Shown piece after piece: positions 32,776 to 42,602 of a stretch of 64,000 bases of DNA (positions are counted from its first letter, which is position 1; the number at the start of each line of letters is the position of its first letter). Below the pieces are notes generated by a model. That model was given only the letters and a program-made list of their open reading frames with translations, had not been told where the DNA came from and did no database searches. The translations under genes and the position numbers were made by a program. The DNA comes from Lactifluus volemus. Lineage: Eukaryota; Basidiomycota; Agaricomycetes; Russulales; Russulaceae. Where the stretch lies: contig WTXI01000001.1 of assembly GCA_022376515.1 (NCBI GenBank), positions 1,984,001-2,048,000 on the forward strand, in the 5' to 3' direction.

Positions 32776-34372
32776 ATGGCTCACTGTCTTAACTGGTCTT
32801 CCACATCAATTGTGTACCGTCGTCCAACCTTCCCTCTTGTCGGTGTAACTAGCTGTTCGAGACGTTATCTTTCAAAATCTCCCAGCACTTTATCAACACT
32901 TCCAAAACCGCGTCTGGACTACCGCGCTATATCCGAAAATGTTGCGTACAAGGCGCATAATGCATTCAATCGCAAGGCTCCACTCCCTGTCGGCGCAATC
33001 CAGTCCATAGAGCGGCTTTACAGCCGGAAGAAAGAGCTCACTCACGTCTTCAGTGCCAAACGCCATGCGCAGTCAGTTGTCGGTGATCGTATTCGTCAGG
33101 CAGGCGAGGATCAGGAAGCGAAGCAAGCCGCATTGCAAGAAGCGAAGGAGCTCAAGTCGGATATCTCACGGTTGGAGCACGAGCTTACTCAAGTGGACGA
33201 TGAACTTTTTCTGCTCGCCGCAGCCGTGCCCAACGACACACACCCTCTTGTGCCGCGGGCCCCCACTCCCACGCTGTCGTCCTCTCCACACATGGCCCTA
33301 AACCTTTACCCGCCTCCCCACTCCGTGACCACGTCTCCATCTGCCAAGATCTCGGTCTTCTGGACCTCGAGGCTGGTGCAACCGTGACTGGCTCTTCTGG
33401 TACTACCTTCTCCAAGAAGCGCCTTGCTCGAGATGGCCCTGACGAACTACGGCCTGTCTATCGCCCTTCAACACGGATTCTCTCCCGTTATCACACCCGA
33501 CGTGGTGCGGTCCGAAGTGGCGCAGAGATGCGGTTTCCAACCACGCGACAATTCGGATCCACCAGCATCGCAGATGTACTATCTCTCTGGCGATTCGACC
33601 TCGACCTCGCACCCGGAACGTGTACTGTCCGGAACGGCCGAAATACCCCTTGCAGGTATGTTTGCGAATCAAATTCTACCTCTAGAAGTCCTGCCACGTA
33701 AAGTCGTCGGCCTCGGACGTGCGTTCCGTGCGGAAGCAGGCGCACGTGGCGCCGACACGCGTGGCCTGTATCGCGTGCATCAATTCACTAAGCTAGAATT
33801 ATTCGCGGTTTCGCGAGCAAGCGAGAGCGAAAAAATGATGGAGGAAATGCGACGCGTGCAAACCGAGATATTCACTGGACTCGGCTTTCCGTTCCGGTGA
33901 GTTGGGAATACTCGCCACGCCTCCGCACCGGTGAATCCACCCCACTCACGTGGAAATGCCCCATAGTGTCCTCGATATGCCGACTGAGGAGCTCGGCGCG
34001 AGTGCGTACCGCAAGTATGACGTGGAAGCGTGGATGCCTGGACGGGGAGCCTGGGGCGAGATCTCTTCCTTGTCCAACTGCACCGACTACCAATCTCGTC
34101 GACTCCACATTCGCCATCGTAATCTCCATGTTTCCTCGGTTCCCTCCTCGACAGCATCCAGTACCTCCTTGCCTTTCGCTCACACTTTGAATGGTACCGC
34201 TGTCGCTGTACCGCGACTTATCGTCACCCTCCTCGAAAATGGCGCGATATTCAACGATTCTGGCCAAGCCGTGGGAATTAACTTGCCTGTCGCATTGATG
34301 CCCTTTTGGCCGCGGACATACAACCGAGAGATCGTACGTTTCAGTGGGAAAACAGTGATACAATGGGTGTGA
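32776..34372 (+). CDS. Seryl-tRNA synthetase, probably mitochondrial
   Basis: Class II synthetase that charges tRNA-Ser. The start at ATG 32776 gives an Arg-rich, acid-poor N-terminus ([20 protein letters not shown]) typical of a mitochondrial targeting sequence. A long coiled-coil arm follows ([20 protein letters not shown] to [20 protein letters not shown]). Catalytic parts are [32 protein letters not shown] with [10 protein letters not shown] (motif 2), [37 protein letters not shown] and the motif 3 region. The intron at 33897-33966 (70 nt) is well supported. Between 33285 and 33425 the expected text ([40 protein letters not shown]) lies in three different frames, implying three small indels. 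Yeast DIA4 is the functional analogue. Confidence 0.88.
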
Positions 34373-34479
34373 TAGCCGCGGGGTTTTATCAGCTCTGTTT
34401 AGGATAAACTATATACTGATATAAAGCGTCTCAAAGATCAATTCTCGTACATGGTGAGGGATACTTTCCACGGAACTCA

Positions 34480-36402
34480 TCAATCAGCAAATGGATCTGC
34501 GAACGGGTCTTCATTCTCGGTAATATGCTGCCTCGCTTCCTTGGCGTCCCTATCATCATCTGAGACATTGATATACGCTTTGCGCGCGTATACGGCCGAT
34601 GACTGGCCCACACGTCTATGCGCTCCCTCATCAGAAGATTCGTAGTCGCTAAAATCAGAAAGCGAGCCGCGGCGGAAGACTTGATTCTCATCAGGTGAAT
34701 GCGTCGTTGGCCGGATCGGCGGCGGTAGATTCCTGTTTACAATACCTATGAATGAGGAGTTGTAGGACAGCAAGGACCTACATACTGGTGCTCTGGGCCG
34801 AGTGTTCCAAAGCTTAGGTCGTGCAAGTCGATATGGATCTGAGACCCTGGCGTGTCATCTTCCAGTCGAGAACGTTGACGCACCGCGCGTTGCACGGCAG
34901 CGCGCTGCTTCTCTTGTAGTCTATGCACCTCCGAGCCAGATATATGCGCAGCCTCCAGACCTTGCTGAACTTCCTCAATATCTTTCTCCGTTACATTCGG
35001 TTTGGAGAGCTGACGGCAGTGATTTGGTGGTACGTAGATTGCACACGATGAGGTCGTACCTTGTCGTAGCTCTCTAATACGGCGATGATGCGATCATTCG
35101 TTTCAATCAGCGTCCCAATAATCTCCTCGTCTTCCACCAGCTGGGAATGAATTAGATATAAAAGTGCCTAGCGAGGAATAAGACCAACTTTACCTGAATA
35201 TATCGAACGATGGATTTTCGGGCTTGTTTGGCCTTGAATAACCACTCTTGAACGCGTTCGTTTGACAGAAGACTATCGTTCTCGGTATTGACAAGCTTTA
35301 ATCAGAATCAGATCTAAGCAGGTTAGGGAGCATCAACGTAGTGAGAGGACCCAACCGTGATAGCATTCATCAGGTTATTTGCGGCAGAAGACGCGTTCGC
35401 GATAGCTGTGAGCACTTGTGGTTTCTCCTATGCATGACGTGAATCGGGACGTAGCTTGAGACAAAAGTGCCAAGCGAAAACGAACACGTTCGACGTCAAA
35501 GTGTTCGCGCGTCGCAGTCGCCTTTTTAGAAGCGGCCTTCTTCCGCCGAGCTTCCTCTTCTCGCCTCAGACGCTCCTCTTTAGCCTTCCGCTTGGCCACT
35601 TCCTTCTCTTTCTGCCTCGCCTCTGCTTCACGTTCACGCTCTGTCGAGGCTTCCCGATTGACGTCCGTCCCTCGGGATGGCTCTACGGATTTGACCTGTC
35701 GATAGAGACTAGCGATACCGGCAGCGCTTCGGTCGTCCTTGAACTGCCTACTCCACGAAGCCAAGACAGCCAAAACCTTCTTCTTCACCTTCCGGTCTGT
35801 CGCAGAGTCTGTAGCGAGATTCCGCAATGCGTCCGTTAATTGCGTATCAGCAAAAGAGCCTGTGAGGGTATCTCAGACGCGGTAACGGAGAGAGTAGAGG
35901 CGTACTCTGGAATTTCTGGCCAGCGTTCTCGACAAGGGCATTGAGGATCTGTGAGTTCCATGAGGCAAGGGGGTAGGGCATCATAGATAATGATCGCACC
36001 ACAAGAGCGCGATATTGTTGATGGGTGTCGCCGTGTTTTATCTTTTTCCTGATAGCTCTCGATGCCTCGGTAGGACTGAATGTGGGGTCAAGTGCGACGC
36101 GGGGGCAGTAGTGTGGGGAACTGACCCAGAAACCTGGAGATCGATGGACTGGATTAATTCTGGGATACTGTAAATCTCATAAGAGGACCGTGATCTGTTG
36201 TGCGTGAACGTTAATGTTTACCCGTCATATACTTCATCATCGTAGCTCGATGAAGTAAGGATGTCCACCCATTCGGTGATAGATGACTTGAATTCGCATG
36301 AGAAGAGTTACACGAGATGGTCGGAAAAGGATTCGGACATACTCGAGGTTTCTCTTTAGAAAATGCAGCGGCAGCTTGTTTTGCAAAGCTACGAGCAGAC
36401 AT
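34480..36402 (-). CDS. VHS/GAT-domain endocytic adaptor, LSB5-like
   Basis: Actin- and ubiquitin-linked adaptor of the endocytic pathway. ATG 36402 starts MSARSFAKQAAAAFSKEKPR. A GTATGT intron then joins SSITEWVDILTSSSYDDEVY with DG, IPELIQSIDLQVSG, PTEASRAIRKKIKHGDTHQQ with YRALV, and ILNALVENAGQKF (VHS domain). RNLATDSATDRKVKKKVLAV with LASWSRQFKDD follows, then a highly charged helix (EREREAEARQKEKEVAKRKA) and the GAT helices (LLSQATS, ENEDEIIGTLIETN-type sequence, MHRLQEKQRAAVQRA). The C-terminus is acidic and ends ENEDPFADPFAD, an NPF/DPF-like adaptor motif. Many introns of normal length. It is tail-to-tail with the SerRS gene, about 100 bases apart. Confidence 0.85.
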
Positions 36403-36540
36403 GGAACATCCAGTTAACAAGGGACAGGGACAGGGACGGGATCAGGAAAGAACAAGGAGAAGGAGAAGGCTGCGCCGCCGCATGCTACACAGGATAGCCG
36501 GACTCAATTAACTCCCAAGAATGACATCACATAACCCATC

Positions 36541-37770
36541 TCATCGTTTCCTCTCCGCGCGCCATTTGTACACCCGTGGCTTGTACAACTTCTCATCTAC
36601 GTGCTTCACGTCCCCCTTTCTGGACGTCGAACGTCCCTTCCGTGCATCCAAAGCGTCTTCATCCTCAGAATCATCCTTGCCGTCAACCCTTTCCACTCCC
36701 TTCAGTTTCATAGAACGACCCTTGCCCATGAGCATCCTCTGCATCTCTAACTCACGTTCCGCATATCGCAACATACGGTCCCGGTGTAAGCGTGCGGACA
36801 GTTCTTTCAACAGCCGTGTTCGATGAGCCTGCATTTTCCACTCAATACCACGGGTGATTGACAGGGAGGAGAGGGAGGCATACTTTGGCAACTTCGCGTC
36901 TTTCTGACGCGTCCGTGCCGTCTGTCACATCAGCTGTTTTAGCGCCAGTGTCCTTATTCTTTCTTGTCCTTTTTTGTTCGGGTAACCTCCAGCCGAGGTC
37001 GATCGATCCACTATTTTCTCCGTCCTCGGAGTGGGAGGCCTTAGCATTGTCATAGTTTGCTGCATACTGTTGTGCTGCATGACGTGAGGAATATGCACGA
37101 ATCAACAAGTTATTCATACATACCTTCCTCTTTGTCCTCAACAAATACAATATGTTTCACCGGAGGTCGCGACGATCTTCGCTTAGACGGCCCCGCAATA
37201 ATACCTCCTTCAATGAGGATCTCAAGCTCCTCTTCATCAAGGCCAGTGTCGCCGTCGCAGGCATCGTGCCCAGTGAGGAGGTCAGCGAGAGTAGTCAGCT
37301 GGTCTCTGAGCCTCTCGATTTTCTGCTCCAGAACAATTGGGAACATCACTTAGAGCAGGCAGCAAACCGGACGCACCTTCAAACCAGCAGCCCGCATCGT
37401 CCTTACATAGTTTTCATCCTGGGTCTTCAAGATTTTCACCATGTCGACCGGGAGGCTAGAATTCCCCCGGTCCTGCACATGCACGCCTTCCTATACACGT
37501 ACGACATATTCAGCACACATGCTCCCGTGCGATACACAGAGTCTTATATACCTCCGTCCTTTGCCTATTCATCGCAAAGTAAAATTCATCCTTGTTCCTA
37601 TCGGCAACCTTCTGCCGTAGACGCTTGATCCTGTCCTGTTTCGAATGGTAGTCTCGTGCACGAAGTACATAGTCCTTGTGTTTTTCGAGAATGCCAAAGC
37701 GATGACGGTGCGAGAGCTGGGACCGCTCTTTGTGATTCCTGCGATGGAGGGAGTTGCGCAGAGAAGACAT
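36541..37770 (-). CDS. UTP11: U3 snoRNP / SSU processome protein UTP11
   Basis: Nucleolar 18S rRNA processing factor. ATG 37770 gives the invariant [20 protein letters not shown] and [20 protein letters not shown], then [16 protein letters not shown]. Downstream exons read [53 protein letters not shown] and [11 protein letters not shown]. The last exon has [20 protein letters not shown] with [20 protein letters not shown], and DALDARKGR ends in [14 protein letters not shown] with the stop at 36541-36543. This matches Utp11 end to end with a moderately long acidic linker. It lies head to tail with the LSB5-like gene, about 140 bases away. Confidence 0.95.
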
Positions 37771-38225
37771 GGTCGTGTGCGCTCAGGATTGGATGTAGGA
37801 TGGTGGTGGCGCAGTCGTAACTCGCGGAGGTGAACTGTTTGAAAGATTACGTATTTTTACGCAGTGGCGCTATCCAAGCAGCCACGGTGCGATACCCGTG
37901 CTGAGCGCTGAGCGATCAGTACAATTATAACGTACATAATAATAATAGAGCACAATATGAGAGCCGGAAAAAAATATCGCTCATATCATCAAGAGTGCTG
38001 AATGGGGTAACACAACCGGTCGCCACAAAACGAAGTTATATTGAGACAGAATCCGATCAAATCCGAAGCAATTATTTATTTCGGCAAAGTGGGCGAAAGA
38101 GGTGCGCCGTTATGATACACCATCAAGAAGTAAATAATACACAAGATATAGTATGACATAGAGTTACGCTCGATATTATATTAGTACGTCTACTAGCTAC
38201 TATCAAGAAGGATCACGGGATAAGT
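37771..38225. other. Intergenic region
   Basis: AT-rich 5' flank of UTP11 joined to the 3' flank of the next minus-strand gene. Nothing recognisable apart from short A-runs and several ATATTATA-like strings. Confidence 0.6.
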
Positions 38226-39494
38226 CTACTCGTCGTTATCCTCGTCGCTCCCACTCTCACTATCTGATCGGTTCCCGTGACCGGTGGTGACACCCTCTGA
38301 CTGCTGCTGCTGTGGAGCGAGCTGAGCCACCGGAACAGTCGTTGTAGTATACGTGGAGCGAGCTTGTGGATGTGGTGCCGGAATCGGGCTCTCGAAATAC
38401 ATCCGCACCAGTACGCTCTCGAGGGCCGCCACGCTTGCGGCGGGGTACTCAAACTCTCGCGCGTTGTTGCGAATGCTTTGGAAGAGCACATCCATGCGTC
38501 CCAGCGCTCGCGTTCCATCCGCTCGCGATCATTCCCCGAAATCGCTTGCGTCGCCGACGGGGCAGATAGGGAAAAGGGAAGTGGGGCAGAGGCAGGAGCC
38601 GAACCGGTGTCCGAACCGGGCCAGACGCGGACGAGGTGAGCGGCACGATGGTGCCCAAGCCCTGCGGAAGGGGCATGGACATGGACGGGAAGTGGGGATA
38701 AGGGGTGGAGAAGGCGGGTGAGGGCTCTAGATGGGCGCGCATAGACACCGCTGGCTGCCCGGCAGCCGCGTTCGGCACTCCAGGTTGTGGAGGAGACGCC
38801 TGAGGCACGGCGATATCATACTCTCCAACTGCCGACTTGGCAGCGGCTTGAGCACGTCGACCGCGGCGTGTGAATGGGAGATTCACGTGTCCGATCTCAT
38901 GTGAATGTTGGGACATATCTGCGAGCGCAGGTGTCAGCTCAAAGGGAAAAGAAGCCGAGACGGATCGGCACGTACAACACACTCGGACTTCTGGGGTGTC
39001 GAAATACGTCTTGTAGCTCATCGAGGCTGGGCAGCCTCTACCTTCTAGCTGAACCGATGTGAGTGGAGCGTTAGGGGGGACAACACAACATATAGCAAAA
39101 CCTTTCGACTGGGTACTTTTCGGACCCTCTCGGGATACTTCTTGACATACCTCTTCCTTCCACTTCTTGAATGACGTGCGCAAACCAGCTTGACGTGATC
39201 TTTGAAGCGCGGCGGGACGGCCTTGGAACCGTGGGTATCGCCTTTGACAAATTCGACAACCTTCTCTTCTTCTTCCTTTTCCCTCCAAGCGTGGAAAGCA
39301 TCCAGATTTTCGAAGACTAATGTATAACCGTCGTCCATGTCGCCAGAGCCATAGGGCCCTCGTTGAACGCCCCTAGTGGCAGCATCCTGAACGGGATGGA
39401 CGGAAGGTGATGGAGGAATAAGAGCCGAGGAAGGAGTGGGAAAGGATGGAGGCTGAACGGAGATGGCATCTAGGCGGAAATTCTGAAAACTCAT
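38226..39494 (-). CDS. Hypothetical protein with a WRKY-GCM1/FAR1-like zinc module
   Basis: ATG 39494 begins MSFQNFRLDAISVQPPSFPT. After a Pro-rich segment come YTLVFENLDAFHAWREKEEE, KDHVKLVCARHSRSGRKRYV and KKYPERVRKVPSRK. An intron follows, then LEGRGCPASMSYKTYF and DTPEVRVC. A second intron leads to YMSQHSHEIGHVNLPFTRRG. The spacing Cys..Cys..HxH (VCARH, GRGCPAS, HSHEI) with a basic strand is the pattern of FAR1/FLYWCH/WRKY-GCM1 zinc folds, so DNA binding is plausible. The C-terminal half holds a Ser/Pro linker, NDRERMERERWD, MDVLFQSIRNNAREFEYPAA with SVAALESVLVRMYF, and an acidic tail ending at 38226-38228. Two one-base gaps (near 38619 and 38499) are needed to join these parts. I do not know an orthologue of defined function. 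Confidence 0.65.
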
Positions 39495-39698
39495 CTCATC
39501 TGTTTACGGTTCACTTTTTTTTTTTTTTACTCGGAGCGCTTTTGCTTTTTGGCCTCAAAGTCGGAGATTTGTCACAGTCACGCCACAACAATTAGCAAAA
39601 TCTGAGATCCAATCCAATTCCGCAATTAGAAGAATCGTTTATAAATACTACAGTCACGGTAAAGGTTCCATTATCCACATTAACCGGGCGATCCCGCT
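39495..39698. other. Short intergenic region with poly-T run
   Basis: Contains an uninterrupted T run at about 39518-39529 just upstream of the zinc-module gene's start codon on the minus strand. Also holds the 3' flank of the PLC-like gene. Confidence 0.6.
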
Positions 39699-41219
39699 TT
39701 AAAGAACAGTTAGTGCACCCGTCAACAAGCTTAGAGAAAGAATGGCTGGAATAAATAAGTCCCGAGACTCAAAACGTAAAACTGCTCCGTTTGGGGTGGA
39801 AGTCGCAACCGACGACGACTGAGCGTCCGTAGAACGCGGTGTAGGTACCGGTGTCGAGGGATTGTATGTCACCCCATTGGCAGTGGCAGCAACTTGGAAG
39901 ACGCTTCCGCCACCAAACTCGTAGTACTGCAAACAGTCGGTCGTCATTTGACAATTATGCCAGAAATTTTACTCACGTCGACAAGCATGAAATTAGGGTT
40001 TCGTCCGTTCTGGGCAGCGCAGGTCTGTAGCTGTTGACCAAGTGAGCCTACTCCACTGACACCGTTCGTAACGTTTGCAGCTTCCGGATCAGGAGCGACT
40101 TGTCCGACGATAATTTTATCTAGGAAATGGTTTATCGTGTAAGTTGCGTGCTCGGAGTCCCTTTTGTCCGATTTACATTGCAGTCAAATGTAGTATCTGT
40201 AACGTCAAACGCAGTTTCCCACATATTTGTGAATTCTGAACGTAACATTGTGAGAAATTGACCCGAATAAAGCGGGATGAAATCAGTAACACCTACCGTC
40301 AATAATGTAAGGCACAGAGGCAAAATTGGCACCGGCGTCCATGAATGTTACCAAGCGAGTGCCAGCACTGATCATAGAGCCAAGGGAAGGCCACGACCCA
40401 AATGTAGTGGTCGCTGAGGGGGGCACGTACGACAAGGTATCCAATCCTACTGCCTTGAAAACCTTGTCATAGTCTGTCGGCGCGAATCCATCTGAGTTTA
40501 CAATCAGGAGGGTCACAACTGCACGGACATCAGAACAGGATCATCGAGTGAAGCGTTGTTCCTTACCGTCATTCGGATTTGACACCATCCAGGACTTGAC
40601 TTTAGGGGCATCATGAATTAGACGCCGACTGCGGACGGCTGCGCTTCTTACCTGATTGAAGATAGTTTTGCAGAGAACCACCATCAAATAAGGACTGAGT
40701 CATCATGATGCACAGTCAGCTGTTGAAAGTACGGACTCTGTACTTGATCGGACTTACACAGCTCGTATGACACAACTCGATAGTACCACCGAGGTTATGA
40801 GCCTGCATCTGAAGCATCCGGATTCCATCGTTCAATTGTTGCGTCACTAACAGGGATGAGGGCTATGTCTCGAGAACTCGTGAAACACAGTACTTACCGT
40901 TATAGTCTTGGTCCGCGAAGACTACGGAGCTGTCAGGTCGTGGCTTCACGAGAGTGACGATCGAAACCCACCATTATTGACCCCGACAGCGTACGAATCA
41001 TGCGCACCGACAAAAGTGATATTTCCGTAGCTTTTCCCGCAAAACTACGAACCCAATATTTCGTCCAATGTGACAGCGAGTATAATAGGCACGCACCTGC
41101 GAGAACCCATTGCAAATGGTTGCTCGGCGTCCAGTGGTGGCTGCGAAAGAAAGGGAAAGGAAGGGTGCGAGTGTAAGTGCGAGTGCGACCGGCGCAGCGT
41201 AGAACATTGAGGGGATCAT
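39699..41219 (-). CDS. Secreted or GPI-anchored PLC-like phosphodiesterase
   Basis: TIM-barrel PLC-X-like phosphodiesterase, probably extracellular. ATG 41219 starts a signal peptide (MIPSMFYAAPVALALTLAPF with LSLSFA) followed by ATTGRRATICNGFSQ. After introns come SYGNITFVGAHDSYAVGVNN, with the catalytic-type His in GAHDSY, then QQLNDGIRMLQMQAHNLGG with the second active-site region IELCHTSC, SKVKSWM, DVVTLLIVNSDGFAPTDYDK, GTRLVTFMDAGANFASVPYI, EFTNMWETAFDVTDTTFDCN, LVNHFLD and FMLVDYYEFGGGSVFQVAA. The C-terminus is Ser/Thr-rich and ends in a hydrophobic stretch (LFIPAILSLSLLTGALTVL), consistent with a GPI signal. Many introns of 50-70 nt. Metal-site residues were not checked one by one. Substrate unknown. 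Confidence 0.85.
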
Positions 41220-41268
41220 GAAAATAAAAGTGGACGTCTGAAACAGGTTATTAAAAAATGTTGTAACA

Positions 41269-41290
41269 AGCACCGCTGGGTTGCGGTGCT
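41269..41290. repeat. Perfect 8-bp hairpin
   Basis: AGCACCGC (41269-41276) and GCGGTGCT (41283-41290) are reverse complements with a 6-base loop. The element lies in the 180-base divergent spacer between the PLC-like gene (start 41219, minus) and the epimerase gene (start 41399, plus), so it could be a protein-binding palindrome. Confidence 0.7.
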
Positions 41291-41398
41291 CGCGTTGCGC
41301 ATTGTTTACATTTAGGACGCCCTGACCTCGAACGTTCGGGCCGGGGTCTGTCCCGCCCGAAGTAAGGCACTGATTGGACCTGATTATCAACACCAATC

Positions 41399-42436
41399 AT
41401 GCCCTACGAAAAGACGGATGATAGAATCGTGTTAAAGCATCCAAGGGTACGAAAGAATGTGCTATATCTGCTCACCACACTAGAGTACTCTCCCAGGGCG
41501 CCACAGCCGAGATCCTTCTTTTCGGTGCGACTGTTACCTCGTGGCGAGCACGAGAGAGGGCCCGGCCTGGAGATCCGATTGAGAGGCTTTTTGTGTCTTC
41601 TAAAGCCGTACTTGATGGCTCGAAACCAGTACGCGGGGGGATTCCGATCGTCTTCCCGTGCTTTGGTCCCCCTGAACATCCTGATCATGTCAAACTAGCG
41701 CAACACGGATTTGCCCGAAACGAGACTTGGACCTTTGATCGTGTCGTGACGGACAACGACGCTGGAGTATCCGTGCGTTTGCGTACGCACGAAGTGTTCA
41801 TGGATAATTGTACTCTGATCTAACGTAGGGGTTGCAGTCCTACGGCCAAACTCCACGATCGTCAAGCAATACACCAAAGATTTCCAGCTGGCCTACATCG
41901 TTACTTTGGCGGAACACGAGCTCAGTACAGATATCCATGTGTCGAACCCATCTCCTTCCGAAGCATTAGAATTCCAGGCGTTGTTGCACACTTACATCCG
42001 TGCTCCGGCAAACGAAGTTTCTATCTCGCCTTTGCTCGGAAAACTCTACATCGACAAAACGGAAAAGTCGTTGGAAGCGAGGAGCACACTGAAAGAGGAG
42101 AAGCGTAGCGGTGTCGATGTGCGCACGTTCACAGATTCTGTATATGAGGATGCGCCAGCCAAAGTCAATTTTCTTGGCCTGGCGGCGGTCTGGAGCTTAA
42201 GCTCGTCGGCTTCACGACATTGACCGTTTGGAACCCTCAAGTCGAAGCTGGTAGTAAGATAGGGGATATGGAGGAGAAAGGGTGGTGCGTAACGCCGCCT
42301 TTGTCTCAGCGAGAGAATGACCACTCATGTTGCATGTAGGGAACGCTTCGTTTGCGTTGAACCTGGGTACGTACGTGGTTTCAAGAAAGTGGGACCTGGA
42401 GAGACATGGGTAGGGCAACAGGTACTTGCGATATAA
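41399..42436 (+). CDS. Glucose-6-phosphate 1-epimerase
   Basis: Cytosolic enzyme interconverting the alpha and beta anomers of hexose 6-phosphates (aldose-1-epimerase fold, like yeast YMR099C). ATG 41399 starts MPYEKTDDRIVLKHPR. An intron then leads to GATAEILLFGATVTSWRA, RLFVSSKAVLDGSKPVRGGI with PIVFPCFGPP, and LAQHGFARNETWTFDRVV, where the catalytic His lies in QHGFAR. A second intron (from GTACGC after VRL to ACGTAG) gives RVAVLRPNSTIVKQYTKDFQ and LAYIVTLAEHELSTDIHVSN. WPGGGLELKLVGFTTLTVWN comes after a one-base gap in a T run at 42169-42172. The last intron leads to ERFVCVEPGYVRGFKKVGPG, where Glu in VEPG is the expected general base. Stop TAA 42434-42436. Confidence 0.93.
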
Positions 42437-42602
42437 CATGATGGTGTAAACGAAAGAAGACTATCTTTTTACGTGCTGTATGATACTTCGGTCCTCAACC
42501 GAGTTGTCCAATTACTTTACTTGAGACGTGTGATGAGATAACCGAATCTGGTTTATATCCGCGGTAAACGCTAAACGCTACGCTACCCGTAACTTGACTC
42601 CA

